This document shows, piece after piece, positions 1-6,305 of a stretch of 7,525 bases of DNA. Location of the stretch: contig JAEZGP010000443.1 of NCBI GenBank assembly GCA_023437285.1, positions 1 through 7,525 on the forward strand. The letters run 5' to 3'. Source of the stretch: Actinomycetes bacterium (GTDB taxonomy: Bacteria; Actinomycetota; Actinomycetes; Mycobacteriales; Micromonosporaceae). Each line of letters starts with the position of its first letter. Within the stretch, counting starts at the first letter, position 1. Position numbers and translations under genes: made by a program. The notes under the pieces were generated by a model, which was not told where the DNA came from, made no database searches, and saw only the letters and a list, made by a program, of their open reading frames with translations.

Positions 1-85
1 GGGAGCCCAGCACGCCTCCGCCGACGGCCGACACGTGCGGCAGGTAGACGGCCCACGACCGCGCCGGCGGCGAACATGTTTTCAT
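1..85 (-). CDS. Possible 5' end of an unidentified gene, running off the left edge
   Basis: Read on the minus strand from an ATG at 85, 28 codons are open to the window edge. From about position 73 onward 23 of 24 codons end in G or C, a much stronger bias than in the other frames I checked here, which is the main argument for coding. The visible peptide includes AVYLPHVSAVGGGVLGS, which I do not recognise. There is no good ribosome binding site before ATG 85. The same frame is open further upstream, with ATGs at 127 and at 160-163 just past the helicase stop, but that stretch has poor third-position bias. If real, the gene follows the helicase in the same direction and could share its transcript. 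The fragment is too short to name. Confidence 0.3.
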   Translation of the reverse strand, partial: MKTCSPPARSWAVYLPHVSAVGGGVLGS

Positions 86-170
86 CCGGCGATATCGATT
101 CCTGACGAGCGTCCCGCAGGGATCCATTTTTCGAACTGAACACAGCGCGGGTTGCTCATCATCGGATCGC

Positions 171-1589
171 TCAGCGGCCGCGCCGGACGCCGACGCGGGA
201 ACCCGCCGAGAAGGCGGCCGCCCCCGTAAGCGGTGTCGTCGCCGTACGCGGTGTCGTCGCGGCGGGAGCGCTCTCAGCCCTCGGCGCCGCGCGTCCCGTC
301 CGGGGCCTTCTCGGCCGGTGCGTCCGTGCGGGTACGGACAAATCCTGGGCCGGCAGCGGCGGTACCTGGTAGTTGCGCTCGCCTGGCGCGAGCGTGATGA
401 GCATCGGGTCATCCGGACCCAGGCGGGTGATCGTCGGGACGATCCCCGCCTTGCGCGCCAGTTCCCGGACCTCGCCGAGCTGATCGGCCGTGGTGAGCGT
501 GACGACCGTGCCGGTCGCCCCGGCACGGGCGGTACGGCCCGACCGATGCAGGTACGACTTGTGTTCCACCGGCGGGTCGGCGTGGATGACCAACTCGACG
601 TCGTCCACGTGGATGCCACGGGCGGCGATGTCGGTGGCCACCAGCGTCCGGACCTGCCCGTCGGCGAAAGCGGAGAGGTTGCGGCCGCGGGCCCCCTGCG
701 CCAGGTTCCCGTGCAGTTCCACCGCGGGTACGCCGGCCGCGATCAACTGCCGGGTGACCTGCTTGGCGCCCCGCTTGGTACGGGTGAACACGACGGTACG
801 CCCCGGCGCGGAGGCGAGTCCGGCCAGGACGGCGATCCGCTCCTCACGGAGCACCTGGAGCACGTGGTGCGCCATGGTGGCAACCGGTGCCCGCTCCGCG
901 CCGACGCTGTGCGTCACCGGATTGGTGAGGAAACGCTTGACCAGTACCTCGACGGCGCCATCGAGGGTCGCCGAGAACAGCAGCCGCTGGCCCGCCCTGG
1001 GGGTCAGGTCGAGCAGGCGGCGGACGACCGGCAGGAAGCCGAGGTCCGCCATGTGATCCGCCTCGTCGAGCACGGTGATCTCGACATCGTCGAACCGGAC
1101 ATGTCCGGCGTTGACGTGGTCGTCGAGCCGGCCCGGGCAGGCCACGACGATGTCGACGCCGGCTCGCAGTGCCCTGACCTGCGGTCCGGCGGCCACGCCC
1201 CCGAACACGGTGAGGGTGCGCAGGGACAGCAGCTCGGCCAGCGGCGAGATGACGGACTCGATCTGGGTGGCCAGTTCGCGGGTCGGCGCGAGGATGAGCG
1301 CCCGCAGGCGTCCCGGACGGCGCCGCTGGGACCCCGGGTCGGCCAACCGCGCGAGTACGGGCAGGACGAACGCGAAGGTCTTCCCCGATCCCGTACGCCC
1401 CCGGCCGAGCACGTCCCGCCCGGCGAGGGCGTCCGGGAGGGTGGCCGCCTGGATGGGGGTCGGCGTGGTGATCCCGCCGGCCGTGAGCGCGCGGCACAGC
1501 GCTGCCGGCACGCCGAGCGCGCCGAACGTCATCGGCCCGCCGGACGGCGTGGCGGTGGTCGTGGTCAAAGGTTGGCGAGTTGCCGCCAT
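171..1589 (-). CDS. DEAD-box ATP-dependent RNA helicase (RhlE-like, basic tail)
   Basis: A 472-residue cytoplasmic superfamily 2 helicase that uses ATP to open short RNA duplexes, as in ribosome assembly or mRNA turnover. All core motifs are visible in order: the Q motif (PTPIQ near residues 43-47), motif I GRTGSGKT (64-71), Ia PTRELATQ (102-109), CPGR (151-154), II DEAD (175-178), III SAT (206-208), IV VVFTRT (266-271), V TDIAARGIH (319-327) and VI HRSGRTARAG (348-357). The last 60 residues are Arg/Pro/Ala/Thr-rich and likely disordered, as in RhlE-type proteins. There is no recognisable C-terminal RNA-binding domain of the DbpA kind, so I avoid the symbol deaD. The ATG at 1589 has GGAG seven bases upstream. 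It lies 27 bases downstream of the desaturase stop, so the two are probably co-transcribed. A cold-stress role is inferred from the csp and desaturase neighbours. Confidence 0.96.
   Translation of the reverse strand: MAATRQPLTTTTATPSGGPMTFGALGVPAALCRALTAGGITTPTPIQAATLPDALAGRDVLGRGRTGSGKTFAFVLPVLARLADPGSQRRRPGRLRALILAPTRELATQIESVISPLAELLSLRTLTVFGGVAAGPQVRALRAGVDIVVACPGRLDDHVNAGHVRFDDVEITVLDEADHMADLGFLPVVRRLLDLTPRAGQRLLFSATLDGAVEVLVKRFLTNPVTHSVGAERAPVATMAHHVLQVLREERIAVLAGLASAPGRTVVFTRTKRGAKQVTRQLIAAGVPAVELHGNLAQGARGRNLSAFADGQVRTLVATDIAARGIHVDDVELVIHADPPVEHKSYLHRSGRTARAGATGTVVTLTTADQLGEVRELARKAGIVPTITRLGPDDPMLITLAPGERNYQVPPLPAQDLSVPARTHRPRRPRTGRAAPRAESAPAATTPRTATTPLTGAAAFSAGSRVGVRRGR
226..261. 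repeat. Two tandem 18-base units in the helicase tail
   Basis: Units at 226-243 and 244-261 differ at only two positions and share the core GCGGTGTCGTCG. Eighteen bases is six codons, so the repeat keeps the frame and encodes ATTPRT followed by ATTPLT near helicase residues 447-455. It looks like a slippage-type expansion in the disordered C-terminal tail. Confidence 0.8.
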
Positions 1590-1616
1590 GGTGTGTCTCC
1601 GAACGTGGATGGGAGG

Positions 1617-2585
1617 TCAGGATCTCGGTGGTGCGACGGTGCGCTTGGCGGCCAACCGCGCGGCGTCGGGCCACCGTACGTCCCGGACCCAGCCGAGCCG
1701 CTCCAGCAACCAGATGACGCGCGCGGACGGGTCGATCTGGCCGCGCAGCACGCCGTGCCGGGCGCCGGTGGGATCGGCGTGGTGGGAGTTGTGCCAGCTC
1801 TCGCCGAAGGAGAGGATCGCCAGCGGCCAGAAGTTCGTCGCCTTGTCCTTGCTGACGAACGGACGCTCGCCGAGCACGTGGCACACCGAGTTCACCGACC
1901 AGGTGACGTGGTGCAGCAGGCCCATGCGCACGATGCCGGCCCAGAACAGGCCGCTCAACGCTCCGGCCCAGGTGCCGGTGACCAGGCCACCGACGAGGGC
2001 CGGGACCAGCAGCGACAGCGCGACCAGCGGCATGAACATGCGGTCGACGACCCGGATGTCGCGGTCGGCGAGCAGGTCGGGGGCGAACCGCTCACGGTTG
2101 CTCACCTCCCGCTTGAACAACCAGCCGACGTGGGCGTGCAGCAGGCCCTTGAACAGGGCGCCGACGCTGGTGCCGTAGCGCCACGGGGAGTGCGGGTCGC
2201 CCACCCGGTCGGCGTACGCGTGGTGGCGGCGGTGGTCGGCGACCCACTGGGTGACCGAGCCCTCGGCTGCCATGGAGCCGGCGACCGCGAGTGCGATCCG
2301 CAGGCCGCGCCGGGCCTTGAACGAGCCGTGGGTGAAATACCGGTGGTAGCCGACGGTGACGCCGAGGCCGGTCACGATGTAGGCGACTAACGCCATGACG
2401 GCGTCCGCAGACGACAGTCCGTACCCCCACAGCAGGGGCACGGCCGCGATGATGGCGAGGAAGGGAACCACGACGAAGATCCACAATCCGACGGTGGCCG
2501 CCCGGGAGTGGGGAGCCTCCAGCATCGGCTTCGGCGGCGGTCGTCGGTCCGCGCGGTCCGGGACCGCTTCGGCGAGAATGGTCAT
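1617..2585 (-). CDS. Membrane-bound fatty acid (acyl-CoA, delta-9-type) desaturase
   Basis: A 322-residue di-iron integral membrane desaturase that puts a cis double bond into fatty acyl chains using O2 and reducing power, raising membrane fluidity. The three histidine boxes are intact: HRYFTH (residues 81-86), HRRHH (118-122) and HNSHH (265-269), with a further conserved pair in GLLHH near 222-226. Hydrophobic spans lie near 32-53, 57-78, 95-110 and 185-220, matching the stearoyl-CoA desaturase layout. I place the start at the ATG at 2585 because GGAG lies five bases upstream; an in-frame start at 2624 would add 13 unsupported residues. Electron donor and exact position specificity cannot be read. 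Leu66 is encoded by TTA, the only in-frame TTA I found in the window. It precedes the helicase by 27 bases and probably leads that operon. Confidence 0.95.
   Translation of the reverse strand: MTILAEAVPDRADRRPPPKPMLEAPHSRAATVGLWIFVVVPFLAIIAAVPLLWGYGLSSADAVMALVAYIVTGLGVTVGYHRYFTHGSFKARRGLRIALAVAGSMAAEGSVTQWVADHRRHHAYADRVGDPHSPWRYGTSVGALFKGLLHAHVGWLFKREVSNRERFAPDLLADRDIRVVDRMFMPLVALSLLVPALVGGLVTGTWAGALSGLFWAGIVRMGLLHHVTWSVNSVCHVLGERPFVSKDKATNFWPLAILSFGESWHNSHHADPTGARHGVLRGQIDPSARVIWLLERLGWVRDVRWPDAARLAAKRTVAPPRS
2388..2390 (-). promoter_or_regulatory. Rare TTA leucine codon within the desaturase
   Basis: The codons around it read GTC ATG GCG TTA GTC GCC, encoding V-M-A-L-V-A. In Streptomyces and relatives TTA is rare and read by the developmentally regulated bldA tRNA, so such codons can delay or limit expression. 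Whether this organism has bldA-type control is not visible here. Confidence 0.5.
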
Positions 2586-2611
2586 TTCGACTCCGATGGA
2601 TAAAACCACGC

Positions 2612-2621
2612 GCCGATCGGC
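2612..2621. repeat. 10-base perfect palindrome before the desaturase
   Basis: GCCGATCGGC is a perfect palindrome whose near edge lies 26 bases upstream of the desaturase ATG. That position suits an operator or leader hairpin, but a 10-base GC-rich palindrome can arise by chance. Confidence 0.35.
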
Positions 2622-2729
2622 CACATCATGGCAGTTCGCGAGGGGAACGCCGGGCTGTCGGCTGCGGTAAGAGTGAGGTGCGCCGTGGCCTGAGACCGGC
2701 CGACGTGGCGCAAGGAAGTGGCGATCCGG

Positions 2730-2750
2730 CTTCGGCGGGGTGGGCCGAAG
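2730..2750. repeat. 7-bp hairpin in the desaturase upstream region
   Basis: Arms CTTCGGC (2730-2736) and GCCGAAG (2744-2750) pair perfectly around a 7-base loop. No T-run follows on either strand. It could be a second terminator behind cspA or a leader structure of the desaturase message. Confidence 0.4.
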
Positions 2751-2824
2751 GGTGTCGCGGCAGGCATCGCGGTTCCGAGCGGCGCACGGATGGACGCTGT
2801 GGGGAACACCAGCACCCGGAAGCT

Positions 2825-2841
2825 GTCCGACGTCATCGGAC
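2825..2841. repeat. Operator-like inverted repeat between cspA and the desaturase
   Basis: Arms GTCCGA (2825-2830) and TCGGAC (2836-2841) flank the 5-base centre CGTCA. The 17-base size and short spacer look more like a dimeric repressor site than a terminator. It lies about 240 bases upstream of the desaturase start. Confidence 0.35.
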
Positions 2842-2922
2842 GCCAGGATCGAGCCGATGGACTCGTGTGCCGGTGACTACGCGACGGCGAAACAGAGGTA
2901 CGCCGTCGGCTGCGGCGGGCGT

Positions 2923-2955
2923 GCACCGGGCGGACGGAACCCACCCGCCCGGCGC
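2923..2955 (-). terminator. Probable cspA terminator hairpin
   Basis: Just past the cspA stop (2964), arms CCGGGCGG and CCGCCCGG (2945-2952 and 2926-2933) pair perfectly over 8 bp. Three further outer pairs, one of them G-U, extend the stem, and the loop is 11 bases. No U-tract follows, which is common for actinomycete terminators. Position and strength support termination of cspA before the desaturase. Confidence 0.65.
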
Positions 2956-2963
2956 TGCCCAGC

Positions 2964-3167
2964 TCAGGCAGACTGGATGTTGGCAGCCTGGGGACCCTTC
3001 GGGCCCGCGGTGACGTCGAAGCTCACCCGGTCGTTCTCCGTCAGGCTGCGAAAGCCGGTAGAGGCGATGGCGGAGAAGTGCGCGAACACGTCCGCACCGC
3101 CGTCGTCGGGGGTGATGAAGCCGAAACCCTTGTCGGCGCTGAACCACTTAACCGTACCTACAGCCAT
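2964..3167 (-). CDS. cspA: Cold-shock domain protein, CspA family
   Basis: A 67-residue single cold-shock domain that binds single-stranded RNA and DNA and acts as an RNA chaperone in the cytoplasm. The N-terminal GTVKWF, RNP1 KGFGFI (residues 13-18) and RNP2 VFAHF (27-31) are intact, followed by the usual acidic stretch and a [10 protein letters not shown] end, so the length is typical of the family. The ATG at 3167 is chosen because a strong AAGGAG sits five bases upstream and the protein then starts exactly where the family does; in-frame upstream codons to 3263 add no recognisable sequence. It is followed by a strong hairpin and then, in the same direction, by the desaturase and helicase genes. 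It diverges from the P-type ATPase gene. Several Csp paralogues usually exist per actinomycete genome, and some are not cold-induced. Confidence 0.97.
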   Translation of the reverse strand: MAVGTVKWFSADKGFGFITPDDGGADVFAHFSAIASTGFRSLTENDRVSFDVTAGPKGPQAANIQSA

Positions 3168-3224
3168 GTTTTCTCCTTCGAGAGGCTGATCGGGCGCCAC
3201 ACCGCGTGGGCCCGCGTCACTGCT

Positions 3225-3263
3225 TTGACCACTCGGACCGGAGACGCAAAACGCCTGGGTCAA
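3225..3263. repeat. Widely spaced inverted repeat in the cspA leader region
   Basis: TTGACC at 3225-3230 and GGTCAA at 3258-3263 are perfect 6-base arms 27 bases apart. In a cspA transcript starting near 3256 only one arm would be wholly transcribed, so it may be a DNA site rather than an RNA stem, unless transcription starts further upstream. Confidence 0.3.
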
Positions 3264-3286
3264 TACTCACCAAGCGCTAAAAGAAC
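3263..3286 (-). promoter_or_regulatory. Candidate stress-sigma (SigB-like) promoter for cspA
   Basis: On the minus strand GTTC (3283-3286) is followed after 14 bases by GAGTAT (3263-3268). This is close to the actinomycete SigB-type pattern GTTT, 14-16 bases, GGGTAT. The implied start near 3256 would give a leader of roughly 90 bases; long leaders are known for cold-shock mRNAs. The motif is short and has mismatches, so this is only a candidate. Confidence 0.3.
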
Positions 3287-3387
3287 TGCGTACGGCAAAG
3301 TATGCGAAGATCGCTACTGCAACGTGACCGAGCGTACCACGCACGTGTTCATCCTGCGATCGAGCGCGCGAGCAGATGTCGAACGCC

Positions 3388-3411
3388 TGGTGGCTGCCCC
3401 GGCCGCCACCA
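3388..3411. repeat. 7-bp inverted repeat upstream of the ATPase gene
   Basis: TGGTGGC (3388-3394) and GCCACCA (3405-3411) are perfect arms around a 10-base GC-rich centre, about 60 bases before the proposed ATPase start. It could be a regulator site or a hairpin; no function can be assigned. Confidence 0.4.
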
Positions 3412-3460
3412 AATTCCGACGCGGATGGGCGATCCTCGCCGGAAATCACCCCGGATCGGT

Positions 3461-3466
3461 GTTAAT
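3461..3466 (+). promoter_or_regulatory. Candidate -10 element for a leaderless ATPase transcript
   Basis: GTTAAT matches four of six bases of TATAAT and ends six bases before the proposed GTG start at 3473. Transcription would then begin at or next to the start codon, a common arrangement in actinobacteria. No matching -35 box was seen. Confidence 0.25.
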
Positions 3467-3472
3467 GGACGG

Positions 3473-6259
3473 GTGAGCAGCGTGCCGGACGGCGCGAGGG
3501 CAGGGGCGGCGGCCGGGGTCGAGGTCGAACCGGTCGGCAACCCGCTCGAACCGGCCGACCTGCTGCTACGCGACCTGCGGACGGGGCTTCAGGGCCTGTC
3601 GGAGCGGGAGGCGAGGCGCCGGCTGACGGTGTACGGGCCCAACGAGCTGGCCCGCCAGCGCGGCCGGGCGTGGCCGCGGGAGCTGTTGGCTCAGGTGACG
3701 CACCCGCTGGCGCTGCTGCTGTGGCTGGCCGCGCTGTTGTCGGCGGTGTCCGGCACGCTGCCGCTCACCGTGGCGATCGTGGCGGTAATCGGGCTGAACG
3801 CCGTGGTCGCGTTCGTACAGGAGCGGCAGGCCGAGCGGGCCGTCGAGGCGCTCGCGGCGTACCTGCCGCCGCGCGCGACCGTGATCCGCCAGGGTCGCCA
3901 GCAGGCCATCGAGGCCCGCGAGCTGGTCCCGGGAGACGTACTTGTCGTCGCCGAGGGTGACCGGGTCTGCGCCGACGCCCGGCTGCTCGACGGGGTGGTC
4001 GAGGTCGACCTGTCGGCCCTCAACGGCGAGTCGCTGCCGGCGCTGCGGTCGGCCCGGCTGGAGGACGCGTCCGGACCGCTGCTGGACGCCCGCGATCTGA
4101 TCTTCAGCGGCACCTCGTGTACGGGCGGCGAGGCGACCGCGCTGGTGTTCGCCACCGGGATGCGCACCGAACTGGGCCGCATCGCGGCACTGTCGCAGCG
4201 GGTGGGCCGGGACCCGTCGCCGCTGGAGCGTCAGGTCACCCGGGTTGCCTGGCTGATCGCGGCGGTGGCGATCGGTGTCGGTCTCGCCTTTCTGCCGCTG
4301 GCCATGCTGGGTGCCGGCCTGCCGCTGACCGACGCGGCCAACTTCGCGATCGGCCTGCTGGTCGCCAACGTGCCGGAAGGCCTGTTGCCGACGATCACCC
4401 TCGCGCTGGCCGTGGGCGTACGGGTGCTGGCCCGGCGCGGCGCCGTGGTCAAACGGCTCAGCGCGGTGGAGACACTGGGTTCGACGACGGTGATCTGCAC
4501 CGACAAGACGGGCACCCTGACGCAGAACCGGATGCGGGTCACCGACCTGTGGACCTCGGCCGGCCCGATCGACCTGGCCGACGACGCCGCGCCGCGGGCC
4601 GCGCCTGCGGTGGCACACCAGCTGGTACGGGCGGCGGCCGCCTGCAACAACGCCGACCTGGACGGCGACGCCCCCGAGCGCTCGACCGGCGACCCGACGG
4701 AGATCGCCCTGTTGTGCGCCGCCGCCGCGCTGGGCGACGACGTGGATCACGACGGGCGGCTGGCCCGGCGGCGCGCGCAGTACCACTTCGACCCGGCGCT
4801 GCGCCTCATGTCCACGGTCGACGACGTCGACGGCGGGCGGTGGGTGCACACCAAGGGCGCCCCTGAGGAGGTACTCACCCGGTGCGTGGAGATCATGGCC
4901 GCGGACGGTTCGGTGCGGCAGCTGACCGACGACGCGCGGGCGAGCGCGTCGGCCGCGTTCGGCGGGTACGCCGGGCGGGGGCTGCGGGTGCTCGCCGTGG
5001 CCCGCCGGGCCCTGCCCCCGGACGCGCCGGTGCCGACTGACCGGGACGAGGCCGAGCGGGGGCTGACGCTGCTGGGCCTGGTCGCCATGTTCGACCCGCC
5101 CCGTCCCGAGGTCGCGGCCGCGGTCGCCCAGTGCCACACGGCCGGGCTGCGGCTGATCGTCGTGACGGGCGACAACGCCGCGACGGCCGCGGAGGTCGCC
5201 CGTACGGTCGGCATCGGTCGGGGCGGCCCGATCCCGGCCATCACCGGCGCCGAGCTCGACACCATGAGCGAGGATCAGCTCGACGAGCTGCTCCGCCACC
5301 ACCAGGAGCTGATCTTCGCGCGCAGCTCCCCCGAGGCCAAGCTGCGCATCGCCGACGCGCTGCGCGCCGAGGGCAACGTGGTGGCGATGACGGGCGACGG
5401 CGTCAACGACGCTCCCGCACTGCGCCGCGCCGATATCGGCGTCGCGATGGGCGCCAGCGGCACCGACGTGGCCCGCGAAGCGGCCACGATGGTGCTGACC
5501 GACGACAACTTCGCCACCATCGTCACGGCCATCCGCGAGGGCCGGCGGGTCTACGACAACGTGCGCAAGTTCATCCTGTACATCTTCGCCCACGCCACCC
5601 CGGAGGTTGTGCCGTTCCTGGTGTACGCGCTGTCCGGCGGGGCGGCTCCGCTGCCGCTGACGGTGTTGCAGATCCTCGCGATCGACCTGGGCACCGAGAC
5701 GCTGCCGGCCCTGGCGCTGGGGCGCGAGCGGGCCGAACCCGGCCTCATGGACCGGCCGCCGAGGCCGCGCGACGAGGGGGTGATCCGGGCCGACATGCTC
5801 GCCCGCGCCTGGCTGCTGCTCGGCGGGGTGTCCGCCGTACTCGTCCTCGCCGGGTTCTTCCTGACCTTGTGGCAGGGCGGCTGGCGGCCGGGCGCCTCCG
5901 TCGTGGAGGGCAGCCCGCTGCACCACGTGTGGCGCCAGGCGACCACGATGACGTTCCTCGGCATCGTCGCCTGCCAGATCGGTACGGCGTTCGCCGCGCG
6001 TACCCAGACCGCGTCGCTGCGGTCGATCGGGGTGACCACCAACCGCCTGCTGCTGTGGGGCATCGCCTTTGAGATCGCCTTCGCCGCGGCCGTGGTCACG
6101 CTGCCGCCGCTGCAGAGTGTGTTCAGCACGGCCGTGCCCACGGCTGGTCAACTCGCCCTGCTGCTGCCGTTCCCGGTGCTGGTCTGGGGCGCCGACGAGC
6201 TGTGGCGGGCCGCGCGACGACGGCGGACGCGGCTCAGGGACGCCACCGCACCAGCCTGA
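3473..6259 (+). CDS. P-type II cation-transporting ATPase, Na,K/H,K-ATPase (IIC)-like
   Basis: A roughly 928-residue inner-membrane ion pump driven by ATP through an aspartyl-phosphate. Seen in order (numbered from GTG 3473): N-terminal cation-ATPase domain (about 22-60), M1-M2 (76-116), actuator loop with NGES (184-187) where TGES is usual, M3-M4 with VPEGLLPT (300-307), phosphorylation motif DKTGT (Asp344), nucleotide-site KGAPE (461-465), DPPR (541-544), TGDN (565-568), hinge TGDGVND (640-646), then M5-M10 (698-906) and a basic C-terminus. [15 protein letters not shown] and the M9-M10 end resemble animal Na,K-/H,K-ATPases; the M5-M6 ion-site residues are His707, Glu711, Asp738 and Glu742. 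Transported ions are unknown: H+, Na+, K+ or Ca2+ are all possible. No beta subunit gene is adjacent. The start is uncertain, GTG 3473 or GTG 3482, with weak ribosome binding sites; the longer frame from 3302 looks non-coding. Confidence 0.95.
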   Translation: MSSVPDGARAGAAAGVEVEPVGNPLEPADLLLRDLRTGLQGLSEREARRRLTVYGPNELARQRGRAWPRELLAQVTHPLALLLWLAALLSAVSGTLPLTVAIVAVIGLNAVVAFVQERQAERAVEALAAYLPPRATVIRQGRQQAIEARELVPGDVLVVAEGDRVCADARLLDGVVEVDLSALNGESLPALRSARLEDASGPLLDARDLIFSGTSCTGGEATALVFATGMRTELGRIAALSQRVGRDPSPLERQVTRVAWLIAAVAIGVGLAFLPLAMLGAGLPLTDAANFAIGLLVANVPEGLLPTITLALAVGVRVLARRGAVVKRLSAVETLGSTTVICTDKTGTLTQNRMRVTDLWTSAGPIDLADDAAPRAAPAVAHQLVRAAAACNNADLDGDAPERSTGDPTEIALLCAAAALGDDVDHDGRLARRRAQYHFDPALRLMSTVDDVDGGRWVHTKGAPEEVLTRCVEIMAADGSVRQLTDDARASASAAFGGYAGRGLRVLAVARRALPPDAPVPTDRDEAERGLTLLGLVAMFDPPRPEVAAAVAQCHTAGLRLIVVTGDNAATAAEVARTVGIGRGGPIPAITGAELDTMSEDQLDELLRHHQELIFARSSPEAKLRIADALRAEGNVVAMTGDGVNDAPALRRADIGVAMGASGTDVAREAATMVLTDDNFATIVTAIREGRRVYDNVRKFILYIFAHATPEVVPFLVYALSGGAAPLPLTVLQILAIDLGTETLPALALGRERAEPGLMDRPPRPRDEGVIRADMLARAWLLLGGVSAVLVLAGFFLTLWQGGWRPGASVVEGSPLHHVWRQATTMTFLGIVACQIGTAFAARTQTASLRSIGVTTNRLLLWGIAFEIAFAAAVVTLPPLQSVFSTAVPTAGQLALLLPFPVLVWGADELWRAARRRRTRLRDATAPA

Positions 6260-6275
6260 CGGCCAGACGATGACG

Positions 6276-6296
6276 CGGGCCATCGGACCAGGCCCG
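6276..6296. terminator. Hairpin between convergent ATPase and permease genes
   Basis: CGGGCC (6276-6281) and GGCCCG (6291-6296) pair perfectly around a 9-base loop. It lies in the 46 bases separating two convergent stop codons, the expected place for a bidirectional terminator. There is no T-run and the stem is short. Confidence 0.45.
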
Positions 6297-6305
6297 ACGG
6301 GCGGC

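Larger units (their letters stand above)
2586..2963. other. Intergenic region between cspA and the desaturase
   Basis: These 378 bases hold no gene I can support. Open frames exist on both strands, but they lack ribosome binding sites and any recognisable protein. The region begins, in the minus direction, with the cspA terminator-like hairpin, then has an inverted repeat at 2825-2841, a hairpin at 2730-2750 and a palindrome at 2612-2621. The desaturase promoter should lie here, but I found no convincing -35/-10 pair. Confidence 0.7.
3168..3472. other. Divergent intergenic region between cspA and the ATPase gene
   Basis: These 305 bases should hold promoters for both flanking genes. I see a candidate stress-type promoter and a leader inverted repeat on the cspA side, and an inverted repeat plus a -10-like hexamer on the ATPase side. 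A 60-codon minus frame (3267-3449, GTG start) and an upstream in-frame extension of the ATPase (from 3302) are both open, but neither looks like a real protein. Confidence 0.6.

Noticed and set aside
111..133. Small TCCC-GCA-GGGA hairpin followed by TTTTT on the plus strand
   Set aside because: A 4-bp stem with a 3-base loop is too weak for a terminator, and no plus-strand gene ends just before it.
318..2390. A 690-codon plus-strand open frame across helicase and desaturase
   Set aside because: It is antisense to two well-supported genes and has shadow-frame composition without motifs.
2582..2944. A 120-codon minus-strand frame in the cspA-desaturase gap
   Set aside because: It overlaps the desaturase start and the cspA terminator-like hairpin, has no evident ribosome binding site, and has a low-complexity Arg/Ser/Pro product.
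3225..3253. TTGACC as a -35 box for the ATPase on the plus strand
   Set aside because: The hexamer 17 bases downstream is AAAACG, a poor -10, and it lies more than 200 bases from the start.
3267..3449. A 60-codon minus-strand frame with a hydrophobic C-terminus upstream of cspA
   Set aside because: It has a GTG start with poor ribosome site, covers the likely promoter region, and shows no family resemblance.
3302..3472. N-terminal extension of the ATPase by 57 residues
   Set aside because: The Arg-rich sequence has no counterpart in P-type II pumps as I know them, and the ATG at 3302 lacks a ribosome binding site; the region fits an intergenic promoter better.
3566..6283. A 905-codon open frame on the minus strand, antisense to the ATPase
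   Set aside because: It is rich in Arg, Gly, His and Gln with no recognisable domain, and mirrors the ATPase gene exactly. Long antisense open frames are a by-product of high-GC codon bias.
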